Shown here: one piece after another, positions 27,171-34,674 of the stretch
How positions within the stretch are numbered: position 1 is the stretch's first letter
How the letters are laid out: the number at the start of each line of letters is the position of its first letter
NCBI RefSeq assembly: GCF_000230715.2
Contig: NC_019792.1
Location: forward strand, 682,001-746,000
From: Natronobacterium gregoryi SP2
GTDB taxonomy: Archaea; Halobacteriota; Halobacteria; Halobacteriales; Natrialbaceae
Direction: 5' to 3'
Length of the DNA: 64,000 nucleotides
Position numbers and translations under genes: made by a program
The notes under the pieces: model-generated
Told to the model about the DNA's origin: nothing
The model's database searches: none
The model's input: the letters and a program-made list of their open reading frames with translations, nothing else

Positions 27171-28487
27171 ATGGAACGGACCGACGACGTCAGTGGACTG
27201 CTCTCGGAGACGGGCCCGAACGCCGTCGCCGCCTGGCTCGTCGTCGGCGTGCTGGCGCTGACCGGCGTACGAACGGCCCTCGAGGGGGCATTCGACTGGA
27301 CGTTCATCACGCTGTCGGTCGTTGCAGTCGCGCTGGTGCCCGCCGGGGCGTTTCGGGACCCACGAGTCATGCCACCGTGGGAGCTGATCGTGATCGTCGC
27401 CATCCCAATTCTCTGGCAGGCGCTTCTCGGATGGGGCTTCCTGACGGACGTGCTGACCTACCTGGCGATCGCCGCACTCGCACTGTTGATCGCCGTCGAA
27501 CTCCACCAGTTTACGACTGTCCGGATGAACCACACCTTCGCGATCGTTCTCGTGGTCCTGACTACACTCGCTGTCGCCGGCGTCTGGAACGTCCTACAGT
27601 GGCTCGCCGACGTCTTCTTCGGGACGGAGTTCCTGCTGGATGGGCGCTCGCAGGACGCGATCAACGCCGACGTGATGCTCGAGTTCATCTACGCCGGAAT
27701 CGCCGGGGTCGGCGGCGGCCTGCTCTTCGATCTCTACTTCCGGTCGCGGGACCGGACACCGACCGAGCGAACGTACGTGCCACCACTGCCTCGCGGAGAG
27801 CAGCGACAGACTGCTGATCGACCCGAGTCACCGAAACTCAGGGATCGAATCGGCATCCCACCACGCCGCCAGCGACAGGCCAGTCGAGCGATGCAGATCG
27901 TCCTCGCAGTCGTGTTACTGTGGGGGCTGTACGTCCAGGATCTCCCGACGATCGCGAACGCGGCCGTCGCACTCGTGATCACGTTCGTCCCAGCGATCCT
28001 AGAACGAGAGTACGACCTCCCGATGGACGCGGGACTGGTCCTGTGGATCACGACTGCAGTCTTCCTGCACGCGCTTGGTTCCGCGGGACTGTACGATGCG
28101 ATCGACCCCTGGGACCACCTCACCCACGCGCTATCGGCGTCGGTCGTCGCCGCGGCAGGCTATGCGATCTTCCGGGCGATTCACGTCCACACCGACCGCA
28201 TTTACATCCCGTCGAAACTGATGGCCGTGTTCATTCTGCTATTCGTCTTTGCGGCCGGCGTCGTCTGGGAGATCCTCGAGTTCATCGTCGACCAGAGCGC
28301 GATCGTCCTCGGTCTCGACGCGGTGCTTGCCCAGTACGGTATCGACGATACGATCGTCGACCTCATCTTCAACACCGTCGGCGCTGTGATCGTCACGCTG
28401 TGGGGGACGGCGTATCTTACGGACATCTCTGATTCTCTCTCCGAACGGTTCGACAAGTGGGCCGACTCGAGTGCCGAACGGAACTGA
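27171..28487 (+). CDS. Polytopic membrane protein with internal duplication
   Basis: 438 residues in two membrane halves (about 15-205 and 240-425) joined by a charged linker (RSRDRTPTERTYVPPLPRGE). The halves share a pattern: helices ending in GVWNVLQWLAD and GVVWEILEFIVD, followed by an acidic loop, then VMLEFIYAGIAGVGGGLLFD and TIVDLIFNTVGAVIVTLWGT. The second half also has WDHLTHALSASVVAAAGY, reminiscent of the DUF2238/YjdF group. The ATG at 27171 is used; an earlier start would lie in promoter-like sequence. The function is unknown. Confidence 0.8.
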   Translation: MERTDDVSGLLSETGPNAVAAWLVVGVLALTGVRTALEGAFDWTFITLSVVAVALVPAGAFRDPRVMPPWELIVIVAIPILWQALLGWGFLTDVLTYLAIAALALLIAVELHQFTTVRMNHTFAIVLVVLTTLAVAGVWNVLQWLADVFFGTEFLLDGRSQDAINADVMLEFIYAGIAGVGGGLLFDLYFRSRDRTPTERTYVPPLPRGEQRQTADRPESPKLRDRIGIPPRRQRQASRAMQIVLAVVLLWGLYVQDLPTIANAAVALVITFVPAILEREYDLPMDAGLVLWITTAVFLHALGSAGLYDAIDPWDHLTHALSASVVAAAGYAIFRAIHVHTDRIYIPSKLMAVFILLFVFAAGVVWEILEFIVDQSAIVLGLDAVLAQYGIDDTIVDLIFNTVGAVIVTLWGTAYLTDISDSLSERFDKWADSSAERN

Positions 28488-28499
28488 TATTGTTCCCCG

Positions 28500-28855
28500 A
28501 CGCTCCCGTGGACCCACTGCGCGGACGACACGACCAGCGTATGCAACGTAGCTGTCGAAGACGAACGCGAGAACGCCGGCGACGACGTTGCGCCACACCA
28601 CCGTCTCGACGCCGATCTCGAACGCGAACGGTGCGATCACCGTCCACACCCCGAGGAGTCCGACCAGCAACATCACACTCACGCTCGTCGTGACGTCGGT
28701 GACGATCCGGTAGTAGTCGTCCCCTGCGATCAGGAAGATCCGCACCGACGATGACGTCGTTCCACAGGCCCGACTCCGTCGCCTCGTAGACGAACGGCGA
28801 GATCGGTATCCACAGGCCGACCAGCGATGCGGTGCAGTACCACTCACCTATTTGA
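28500..28855 (-). pseudogene. Frameshifted SPW-repeat membrane protein
   Basis: Two frames on the minus strand together encode an SPW-repeat protein: SLVGLWIPISPFVYEATESG (then LWNDVIVGA) in one and IFLIAGDDYYRIVTDVTTSV (then MLLVGLLGVWTVIAPF) in the other. The switch is near 28739-28743 and is explained by one extra or two missing bases. Two SPW-like motifs (LWxxxSPF and VWTVIAPF) are visible. The original start is not clear; the upstream end lies near 28850, about 60 bases from a TACGG element, and the downstream end runs into the 3' end of the convergent membrane protein gene. Confidence 0.78.
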
Positions 28856-28908
28856 CACCGTCGGGGTGGTCCGTCGACGTGGTCTTTCGTCGGTCGCGGT
28901 CGGTCGTT

Positions 28909-28994
28909 TCATACGGACTGCTGTCCCGCTGTCCCGGCGCGACCGCAGGAGTGCTCGCGGCCACGCCGGAACTGACTGACAGCAAACCGTCTCA
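28909..28994. repeat. TACGG palindromic element, first of a tandem pair (TCA...TCA flanks)
   Basis: TACGGACTGCTGTCCCG at 28912 to GACAGCAAACCGTC at 28991, flanked by TCA on both sides. The right TCA (28992-28994) is also the left TCA of the next element, so one copy inserted at the target duplication of the other. Confidence 0.92.
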
Positions 28995-29077
28995 TACGGC
29001 TTACTGTCAGTCATTTTCGGCACAACCGCGACCCGGGCGGCGGTTGCGCTGGTAAATCGTTACAGTAATCCGTCTCA
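28992..29077. repeat. TACGG palindromic element, second of a tandem pair, A/T-variant arms
   Basis: TACGGCTTACTGTCAGTC at 28995 to TTACAGTAATCCGTC at 29074, flanked by TCA on both sides; central stem GCACAACCGC/GCGGTTGCGC. The right TCA coincides with the TGA stop of the minus-strand frame 29075-29236. Confidence 0.92.
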
Positions 29078-29236
29078 CTCGTACTCGCCCGATCTCCGGG
29101 CGTCTGTGTGATCGCCTCGTTCGTGGTCGACCTCGACGTTGTCGGCCTCGAAAACGTCAAGGACGGTCTCTTCGGAGATCTCACGGTCTGTTCCGTGCCG
29201 GATGGGAGCTTCGTATACGTACTCCGTGGTGATCAC
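29075..29236 (-). CDS. Possible small or truncated acidic protein
   Basis: A minus-strand frame of about 53 codons reading VITTEYVYEAPIRHGTDREI and then EETVLDVFEADNVEVDHERG, with strong haloarchaeal codon and amino-acid character. A GTG at 29236 is the only evident start; similar sequence continues a few codons upstream (ETGCNPDT), so this may be the tail of a broken gene. Its TGA stop lies in the end of a TACGG element. No family recognised. Confidence 0.4.
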   Translation of the reverse strand: MITTEYVYEAPIRHGTDREISEETVLDVFEADNVEVDHERGDHTDARRSGEYE

Positions 29237-29357
29237 GGTATCCGGGTTACAGCCCGTCTCTCCTCATCGACTCCGATCGAACGTGTGGACGACGACTTTC
29301 GCAGACGATACAGCTCTCGCTGAACGAGAATTCCAGTTAAACCGACCGCTTCGGACC

Positions 29358-29367
29358 CTTTTAATTA
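29358..29367 (+). promoter_or_regulatory. Likely TATA box of the Usp gene 29390
   Basis: CTTTTAATTA lies 23-32 bases before the ATG at 29390, as expected for a leaderless transcript. Confidence 0.55.
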
Positions 29368-29389
29368 GTCTCGGCTCTAACTTTCGAGC

Positions 29390-29839
29390 ATGAACCTGCT
29401 CGTAGCAATCGACGGCTCTAACGAGTCGACCGAGGCACTCGACTACGCCATCGACATCGCAGATGCGATGGACGGCTCGATTACGGTTGCCCACGCGGTC
29501 AACCCGACCGTCTTCGACGAAGGCGGCACCGAACCGCTCGCGTCGCTTTCGGACGCAGACCAGCGCCTGATCGTCGAGGGCGTCGCCGACGCCGAACAGC
29601 GGGCACTCGGCGTCCTCGAGGAAGCGGTCGAGTTCGCCACCGGCCACGGCCACGACGTCGAGAGCGAACTGCTGTACGGCGATCCGGCGACCGAGATCGC
29701 CGAGTACGCCGACGAAGAAGAGGTCGACGCGATCTTCGTCGGTCACCGTGGACGGACCGAACGGGTAGAACTGATGGTCGGGAGCGTCGCAAAAGCGCTC
29801 GTCGAACGAGCGCCTGTTCCAGTGACGGTCGTACGGTGA
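29390..29839 (+). CDS. Universal stress protein, single domain
   Basis: 149 residues beginning MNLLVAIDGSNESTEALDYA, with signature GHRGRTERVELMVGS and the ending APVPVTVVR. It is slightly longer than the other single-domain copies because of an acidic middle region (EGGTEPLASLSDADQ). A clear TATA box precedes it, so it is probably a monocistronic, individually regulated gene. A degraded TACGG element follows at 29890. Confidence 0.92.
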   Translation: MNLLVAIDGSNESTEALDYAIDIADAMDGSITVAHAVNPTVFDEGGTEPLASLSDADQRLIVEGVADAEQRALGVLEEAVEFATGHGHDVESELLYGDPATEIAEYADEEEVDAIFVGHRGRTERVELMVGSVAKALVERAPVPVTVVR

Positions 29840-29889
29840 CCGACCGTCGGTCGTCGAGCGCAGTCGCCGCCCACAGCCGTCGACTGCCG

Positions 29890-29973
29890 TCGTACGGAGT
29901 GCTGTGCCGATGTCCCGGCACAATCGCTTCGGGTCGCGGCTGCACTGGAGATGGCCGACAGCAATCCGTCCGA
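29890..29973. repeat. TACGG palindromic element, diverged
   Basis: TACGGAGTGCTGTGCCG at 29893 to CCGACAGCAATCCGTC at 29970. The flanking triplets (TCG, CGA) no longer match. Central arms GGCACAATCGC and GTCGCGGCTGC pair poorly. Confidence 0.75.
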
Positions 29974-30044
29974 GACGACCGCCGAAGTCCAGACCGGTTG
30001 TGTCCCCACTCCGATATCGCCCACCGGACGCGGCGTCCGTCCCG

Positions 30045-30359
30045 TCACCGGTAGACCAGTCCCTGTAACTCGTATCGATAGATGCGGTGATCGTCTTCGA
30101 GAACCAGGAACTGTCCGCCAGGTTCGGGTTCGATGCGATCGAACCGGGCATCGAGGTTCCCCGGATTGACCGACGGCGAGTCGCCGTCGGGGCCGAACCG
30201 GAGAGCAACAGTCCGCTTGCGCACATCGGTCGTCTTTTTCGCCTCGACCTCGAGGAACTTCCCCGTGTTACCGACATCGACCGCCCCCGTGAGTTCCCAG
30301 GAGTCGTTTCTGTACTGGAGCTCCGTCCCCTCGAGTTCCGACCACGTGGTCTCGGTCAT
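30045..30359 (-). CDS. Hypothetical protein, about 104 residues
   Basis: Begins MTETTWSELEGTELQYRNDS and is rich in beta-strand-like segments (TVALRFGPDGD, GGQFLVLEDDHRIYRYEL). Composition is typical of soluble haloarchaeal proteins. It has no signal peptide or membrane segment and no named family that I recognise. The ATG at 30359 was chosen because sequence before it loses coding character and reads into a TACGG element. It stands alone between repeats. Confidence 0.7.
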   Translation of the reverse strand: MTETTWSELEGTELQYRNDSWELTGAVDVGNTGKFLEVEAKKTTDVRKRTVALRFGPDGDSPSVNPGNLDARFDRIEPEPGGQFLVLEDDHRIYRYELQGLVYR

Positions 30360-30538
30360 ACTGGCGGTATCACGGAGAGAACAATCGTCCTTTCGCCCGT
30401 CAGTTGGCGCGTCTCTCCGCCACGAGTTACTGTCCGTTGGCGGAACAGGTCTGACCGTGCCGCCGACGGCGTGGCTCACCCATCGTTGCAAGAGCGTGGG
30501 TGACCTGGCCGGCGTCGACGCCAACTGCCGAGAAAGAC

Positions 30539-30620
30539 TGCTACGGCCTGCTGTACCAATGTCCCGGCGCGACCGCGCTCCCGCGGTCGCGCCGGAACTG
30601 ACTGACAGCAAACCGTATGA
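30539..30620. repeat. TACGG palindromic element
   Basis: TACGGCCTGCTGTACCA at 30542 to GACAGCAAACCGTA at 30617, central stem GGCGCGACCGCG/CGCGGTCGCGCC, which is a perfect 12-base match. Flanking triplets TGC and TGA differ by one base. Confidence 0.88.
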
Positions 30621-30812
30621 CACACCGGTGACGAGGACGCCTCGAGAGCAGCGATCGCTGGCTATCTCTCGAAGTCACCGATCACGAACCGTCGAGAATC
30701 GCTCCTGCTGTCGAGGACTCGAGTGGACGCTACGTCCGTATACAGCGCTGGAAGCGAAGGTGACGTGTGACCCTCCAACAGAGCAAAGGCCGTGGTCTCT
30801 GTAGCAGAACGT

Positions 30813-31643
30813 ATGTACGACGACATCCTCATCGCGACCGACGGCAGTGACGCTGCGACGACGGCCGCAACGGCAGGGATCGCGCTTGCCCGCACGCTCG
30901 GGGCGACCGTTCATGCCCTCTCGGTCGTCGAAGACGAAACCGACGAGACGCGTCGCAAACGCCGCCGAGAGCACGCGGAGACGGTCGCAAATCGCGCCAT
31001 CGACGCCGGCTGCGAGGCCGACAGCGCCGTCCTGACAGGGCAGGCGGCGAGTGAAATCCGCGAGTACGCGGCGACCGCCGACGTCGACGTGATCGTCGTC
31101 GGCACTCACGGTCGCACTGGACTCCGTCAGGCGCTGCTTGGCAGCGTCGCCCTCGAGGTGATCCGGGACGCACGCCTGCCCGTTCTCACCGTCGGCAGCG
31201 ATGCAACCTGGGACTGCGAAAAGAGCCCGATCGAGGATCTCTGTCTCGCCACCGACGGCGCGACAGGAGCGACTGCAGCGACGAGCCATGCGCTGTCGGT
31301 AGCCGACGCCTGTGACGCCCGCCTACACGCGCTGTACGCCGTTGACGTCGACCCCGACTCCCCGGAGTTACACGAGGCCTTCGAGAAACACGGTGAACGA
31401 ACGACGGCGGAAGTAGCCGAACAAGCCCAAGAACGAGGTCTCGAAACGAGCCAACACGTCGAACACGGGCCGGCAACCGACGTTGTTCTCGAGTACACCG
31501 ACGCCGAAACGGTCGATTTGCTGGTCATGGGGACCGAAAGCAAGTCCACGCTCGAGCGACTGGTCGTCGGCAGCGTCTCACAGCGAGTAGTGCCGAACGC
31601 GGACGTGCCCGTGTTGACGGTGCGGACGGTCGAATCGTCGTAG
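30813..31643 (+). CDS. Tandem universal stress protein (two Usp domains)
   Basis: 276 residues. Domain 1: MYDDILIATDGSDAATTA, signature GTHGRTGLRQALLGS. Domain 2 begins IEDLCLATDGATGATAAT and has the variant loop GTESKSTLERLVVGS. The second domain has DGAT instead of DGS and has lost the second glycine of the signature, so it may be a non-binding or regulatory half. The ATG at 30813 is used instead of an upstream GTG at 30792. Confidence 0.9.
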   Translation: MYDDILIATDGSDAATTAATAGIALARTLGATVHALSVVEDETDETRRKRRREHAETVANRAIDAGCEADSAVLTGQAASEIREYAATADVDVIVVGTHGRTGLRQALLGSVALEVIRDARLPVLTVGSDATWDCEKSPIEDLCLATDGATGATAATSHALSVADACDARLHALYAVDVDPDSPELHEAFEKHGERTTAEVAEQAQERGLETSQHVEHGPATDVVLEYTDAETVDLLVMGTESKSTLERLVVGSVSQRVVPNADVPVLTVRTVESS

Positions 31644-31814
31644 GTAACTGGCAGTTCTCTCGTCGTCTCTGCTCTCGAGTTTGACCGATGCCGTCCGCGT
31701 TGCTGCAGGTGATGTCGTCTCTCGAAGTCGAAAACGAACCCGACGACGGCAGCCAACCGTCGTCTACCGTGGTCGCCCTCGAGTTTGCGCCACAGCCACG
31801 AGAACGACTTCATT

Positions 31815-31876
31815 GTTGCCGCACGTCCGTTTCCAGTCGCGGTTGCACCGGCACTGGCGGACAGGAAACCGTATCA
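31815..31876. repeat. Partial, diverged TACGG element ending on a stop codon
   Basis: TCGCGGTTGCACCGGCACTG then GGCGGACAGGAAACCGTA resembles the right arm of the family; the left arm is decayed. TCA at 31874-31876 is the complement of the TGA stop of the small membrane protein gene. Confidence 0.6.
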
Positions 31877-32071
31877 GTGGAACGGCTGTCCACTCACAAG
31901 CTCCCACGGATCGAACAGGTAGAGAACGGCGAGCAACAGTGCAACGACCACCACGAACAGCCGTGCGACCTCGCTCGCAGTCGACGGCAGCCCCAACTCG
32001 AGCGTGATCGCCATCACTCCCGCCACGGCGAGCCAGAGTCCGCCGACGATCAACCGGTCACGAGTGTCCAT
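31874..32071 (-). CDS. Small two-helix membrane protein
   Basis: 65 residues, MDTRDRLIVGGLWLAVAGVM to LVSGQPFH, with two hydrophobic segments (about 8-24 and 34-54) and a short amphipathic tail. No catalytic motif. The ATG at 32071 gives a charged N-terminus directly before helix 1. The TGA stop is provided by the end of a TACGG element, so the original C-terminus could have been different. Function unknown. Confidence 0.65.
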   Translation of the reverse strand: MDTRDRLIVGGLWLAVAGVMAITLELGLPSTASEVARLFVVVVALLLAVLYLFDPWELVSGQPFH

Positions 32072-32483
32072 ATCCGGTTCTTCTGGCGAATCGTCATGAA
32101 ACCCTCGGGTTGTCCACACTCGGCACGTCGGCACCTGCACACCCGAGACGCCCACTACGAACACTACTAGACAGGACTACGTGAAGACGATCGTTCTACT
32201 GAAGTCGTCCCCGTCGGCGAGGACTCCGAACTCACGGCCACGATTGGCTTCGCACTGACTTCTGTCTGACAGGTAACGTCTCCCGTCTGCTGGTCGTGTC
32301 ACTGCTCGTCAGGAGATGCGTCTTCCGGGGAGTCTTCACCAGCAATTTCCTCATCCGAAGGGTGGTCAACGGCACCGTGGCTGGGGGCCATCGTTTGAAC
32401 GGGCGCTGATCGAACGAACTCGGCTCCAGCCACCCATAGTCTTTCCTTGACCTCCTCGATCGTCGAACAGTACAACGGACGCT
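32072..32483. other. Non-coding spacer
   Basis: About 410 bases before a cluster of three TACGG-family copies. Short open frames here lack coding character. Confidence 0.45.
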
Positions 32484-32554
32484 TCGTACGGTTCGCCGTC
32501 CGTCAGTGTCGGTGCAATCGCGCCCCGAAACGGTTGCACTGGGACGACTGTATG
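32484..32554. repeat. Diverged TACGG-family copy
   Basis: TCGTACGGTTCGCCGTCCG and the end GACGACTGTATGA, with a recognisable central stem (GGTGCAATCGC/GGTTGCACTGG). It is shorter than other copies by about ten bases. Confidence 0.55.
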
Positions 32555-32579
32555 ACTCCTCATCACATACTGTGTGCTG

Positions 32580-32665
32580 TCATACGGATTACTGTAACGA
32601 TTTACCGGCGCAACCGCCGCCCGGGTCGCGGTTGTGCCAGAAATGACTTACAGTAAACCGTATCA
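32580..32665. repeat. TACGG palindromic element, A/T-variant arms (TCA...TCA flanks)
   Basis: TACGGATTACTGTAACG at 32583 to TTACAGTAAACCGTA at 32662, flanked by TCA. It is nearly identical to 22430-22515, which indicates recent spread. Confidence 0.93.
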
Positions 32666-32733
32666 GTCAGTTCCAACGTAGCCGCGAGCCCTCCTGCGGT
32701 CGCCCCGGGACAGCGGGACAGCAGTCCGTCTCA
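32663..32733. repeat. Truncated TACGG element joined to the preceding copy
   Basis: It starts directly from the TCA that ends the previous element, as GTCAGTTCCAACGTAGCC, lacking its own left TACGG end, and finishes GGACAGCAGTCCGTC then TCA. The last TCA is the complement of the TGA stop of the Fe-S protein gene at 32731. Confidence 0.8.
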
Positions 32734-34110
32734 GAGATCGAATCCGACCGTCCCCTCGTCGAGACGGTTCTTGCGGTTGTCGAGTTGGCCGACATCGTCG
32801 TACGCGATGGGACCTTCGACCTGTTCGGCGTTCGGCCCTGGCTCGTTGCCGATGTACATCACGTTCGGGTTCGTGTTGTACTCCTCGAGCAGCCTGAACC
32901 GCGACTCGCCGGTGCCGAACTCGCTCTCGATGAGCGTCCGTGCGTCCTCGATCTCTGTGTCGTCCGAGCCTTCTTCGTCCTGAAGTATCTCGATTGCCTC
33001 CTGGAGTTCCTCCTCTTCGGGGTCGTGCTCGATGGCACGTGCGAGCGCGGTGTCCTCCAAGTACTGCTGGGGATCGCTCTCGGGATCGTTCATGTCGCCA
33101 AACTGGATCGCGCCGGGCGGACAGGCATCCTCACAGGCCGTCGTTCCGACCATGTCCTCGCCCATCTGGCCGTCCTGGCGGGCCGGATCGAAGATGCACT
33201 TTTCCATGACGCCCCGTGGTCCGGCACCGCTGACCCACCGATCGCGCTGGTCGTAGATCATGTCCTCGTCCATCTCCAGTGCCTCTTCCGGGGGGTCTTC
33301 CCACTGGAAGTAGTTGACGCCGTAGGGACAGGCGACCTGGCAGTACCGACAGCCGATACAGACGTCGTAGTCGGTCAACACCAGTCCACCGGCGTCGCGG
33401 GTGTGTCGAGCCGTCGTCGGACACACCTTCTCACACGGCGCGTCGGTACAGTGCTGACAGGGTCGGATGAGGTAGTTGAACTCGCGGAAGTCGTCGAACT
33501 CGTCCGTATCGGGTGACTCGACGATCCCGTCGTCGTAGGCGAGAATGTACATCCAGTTTGCCCCCTCGTTCCAGTTGTGCTCCGCATGACAGGCGACGAC
33601 ACAGGAGAGACAGCCGTCACATGTCTCGAGGTCGAGCGCCATCCCCCACTGGACGTCGTCGCCGTCTTCCGCTTCGTCTTCCTGCTCGTCCTGTACTGCG
33701 GCTGGATTTGGCCCGTCGGGTCCCTGACTCGCCCCGAACGCTCCGAGACCGACGACGCTGGCCCCTGCACCCATCTTCTTCATCACGTCGCGCCGGGATT
33801 CGTCGCCGACGCCGAGCGTCGAGAGCGCCTCTGAAACCGCACCGTCCCCGTCTTCCTCACGGGTGGCCTCGATCTCCGCGGCCATCGGCCGCTCGTCTTC
33901 GCCGAACTCCTCGACCACGTCCTCGTGGTACCGATCGTAGAACTCCGCTTCGCCGATCTCGCCTTTCGTGAGCCGCAAGGCATCTCTGGCCATCTCCATC
34001 CCGAGTTCCGCGTCGTACTCGGTCTCCGCGAGCATCTGCTCGAAGTCCTCTTCTGCGGCCTCGCCGAGCGGGTGGAACGAATCGGTCCGTTCCGGACGGT
34101 CGTCACTCAT
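32731..34110 (-). CDS. DMSO-reductase-type [4Fe-4S] electron-transfer subunit (DmsB/NrfC-like)
   Basis: A 459-residue protein that probably passes electrons between quinol or an NrfD-type membrane protein and a molybdopterin enzyme. An acidic N-terminal region (1-105) is followed by a twin-arginine-like stretch, SRRDVMKKMGAGASVVGLGA (about 105-125), and then ferredoxin-type clusters: CDGCLSCVVAC, CQHCTDAPCEKVCP, CIGCRYCQVACPYG and a fourth set including CEDACPPGAIQFG. No molybdopterin or membrane subunit is adjacent: downstream lie TACGG elements and upstream tRNA-Ser, so the partner is missing or elsewhere. The stop codon lies in a TACGG element end. Confidence 0.85.
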   Translation of the reverse strand: MSDDRPERTDSFHPLGEAAEEDFEQMLAETEYDAELGMEMARDALRLTKGEIGEAEFYDRYHEDVVEEFGEDERPMAAEIEATREEDGDGAVSEALSTLGVGDESRRDVMKKMGAGASVVGLGAFGASQGPDGPNPAAVQDEQEDEAEDGDDVQWGMALDLETCDGCLSCVVACHAEHNWNEGANWMYILAYDDGIVESPDTDEFDDFREFNYLIRPCQHCTDAPCEKVCPTTARHTRDAGGLVLTDYDVCIGCRYCQVACPYGVNYFQWEDPPEEALEMDEDMIYDQRDRWVSGAGPRGVMEKCIFDPARQDGQMGEDMVGTTACEDACPPGAIQFGDMNDPESDPQQYLEDTALARAIEHDPEEEELQEAIEILQDEEGSDDTEIEDARTLIESEFGTGESRFRLLEEYNTNPNVMYIGNEPGPNAEQVEGPIAYDDVGQLDNRKNRLDEGTVGFDL

Positions 34111-34327
34111 CGGGCGGCGTCACCTCGAGAAAACGGCGCTCGAGCGCACGAAAAGGCGGTAGCGTTGCTGTCGATCACACTGCGTGCGAACAACACACAT
34201 GTCGATAAAAAACAGCCCTGCGCACGACGGCGAGGCATACGCCGTCGGCGATTCCGCGGGCGGGAAGAGAGGCGACCGGATAACTCGCGCCGCTACGCGT
34301 CGCTCGTCGTCGTTGGTCGCCACAGAA

Positions 34328-34396
34328 GCGCCGAGAGGGATTTGAACTACGCCCGAGAACCTGCGCCTGCGGCGCAGAACCTCGGTCTAGTTCAAA
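34328..34396. repeat. Duplicated 3' end of tRNA-Ser fused to a long palindrome
   Basis: GCGCCGAGAGGGATTTGAAC at 34329-34348 repeats, with one base missing, the 3' end of the tRNA-Ser gene that lies 34473-34557. It is joined to an imperfect palindrome (TTTGAACTA at 34341 pairing with TAGTTCAAA at 34388-34396, around CTGCGCC/GGCGCAG). This looks like the far attachment-site copy of an element that integrated in the tRNA and was later lost, or like a repeat that uses tRNA ends. Confidence 0.6.
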
Positions 34397-34472
34397 CGCC
34401 CTGTTCGCGTTTTCCGCTCACGGATGCCGAGCACACGCTACGCGGTGCTCGGCGGTGTTGTTCGCTGAAAAG

Positions 34473-34557
34473 CGCCGAGAGGGAGATTTGAACTCCCGAG
34501 TCCGTGAGGACAGCAGATTTCGAATCTGCCGCCTTGGCCGGGCTAGGCTATCTCGGC
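34473..34557 (-). tRNA. tRNA-Ser (anticodon CGA)
   Basis: Class II tRNA of 85 bases. Acceptor arms GCCGAGA and TCTCGGC pair perfectly; the anticodon arm is GCAGA-TTCGAAA-TCTGC with CGA at positions 34-36; a long variable arm and the T arm GGGAGTTCAAATCTCCC follow. No intron is apparent. CCA is not encoded. Confidence 0.95.
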
Positions 34558-34674
34558 TCACCTCTATCTACCCGCGAGACGTTTTTACCGGTTTCGATTT
34601 TTCTCGAGGCCTGTGACGAGTTCTCGCCCCAACCAGTCGTAAACGATTTGACTCGAGCCGCCGACGCCGTCTGC

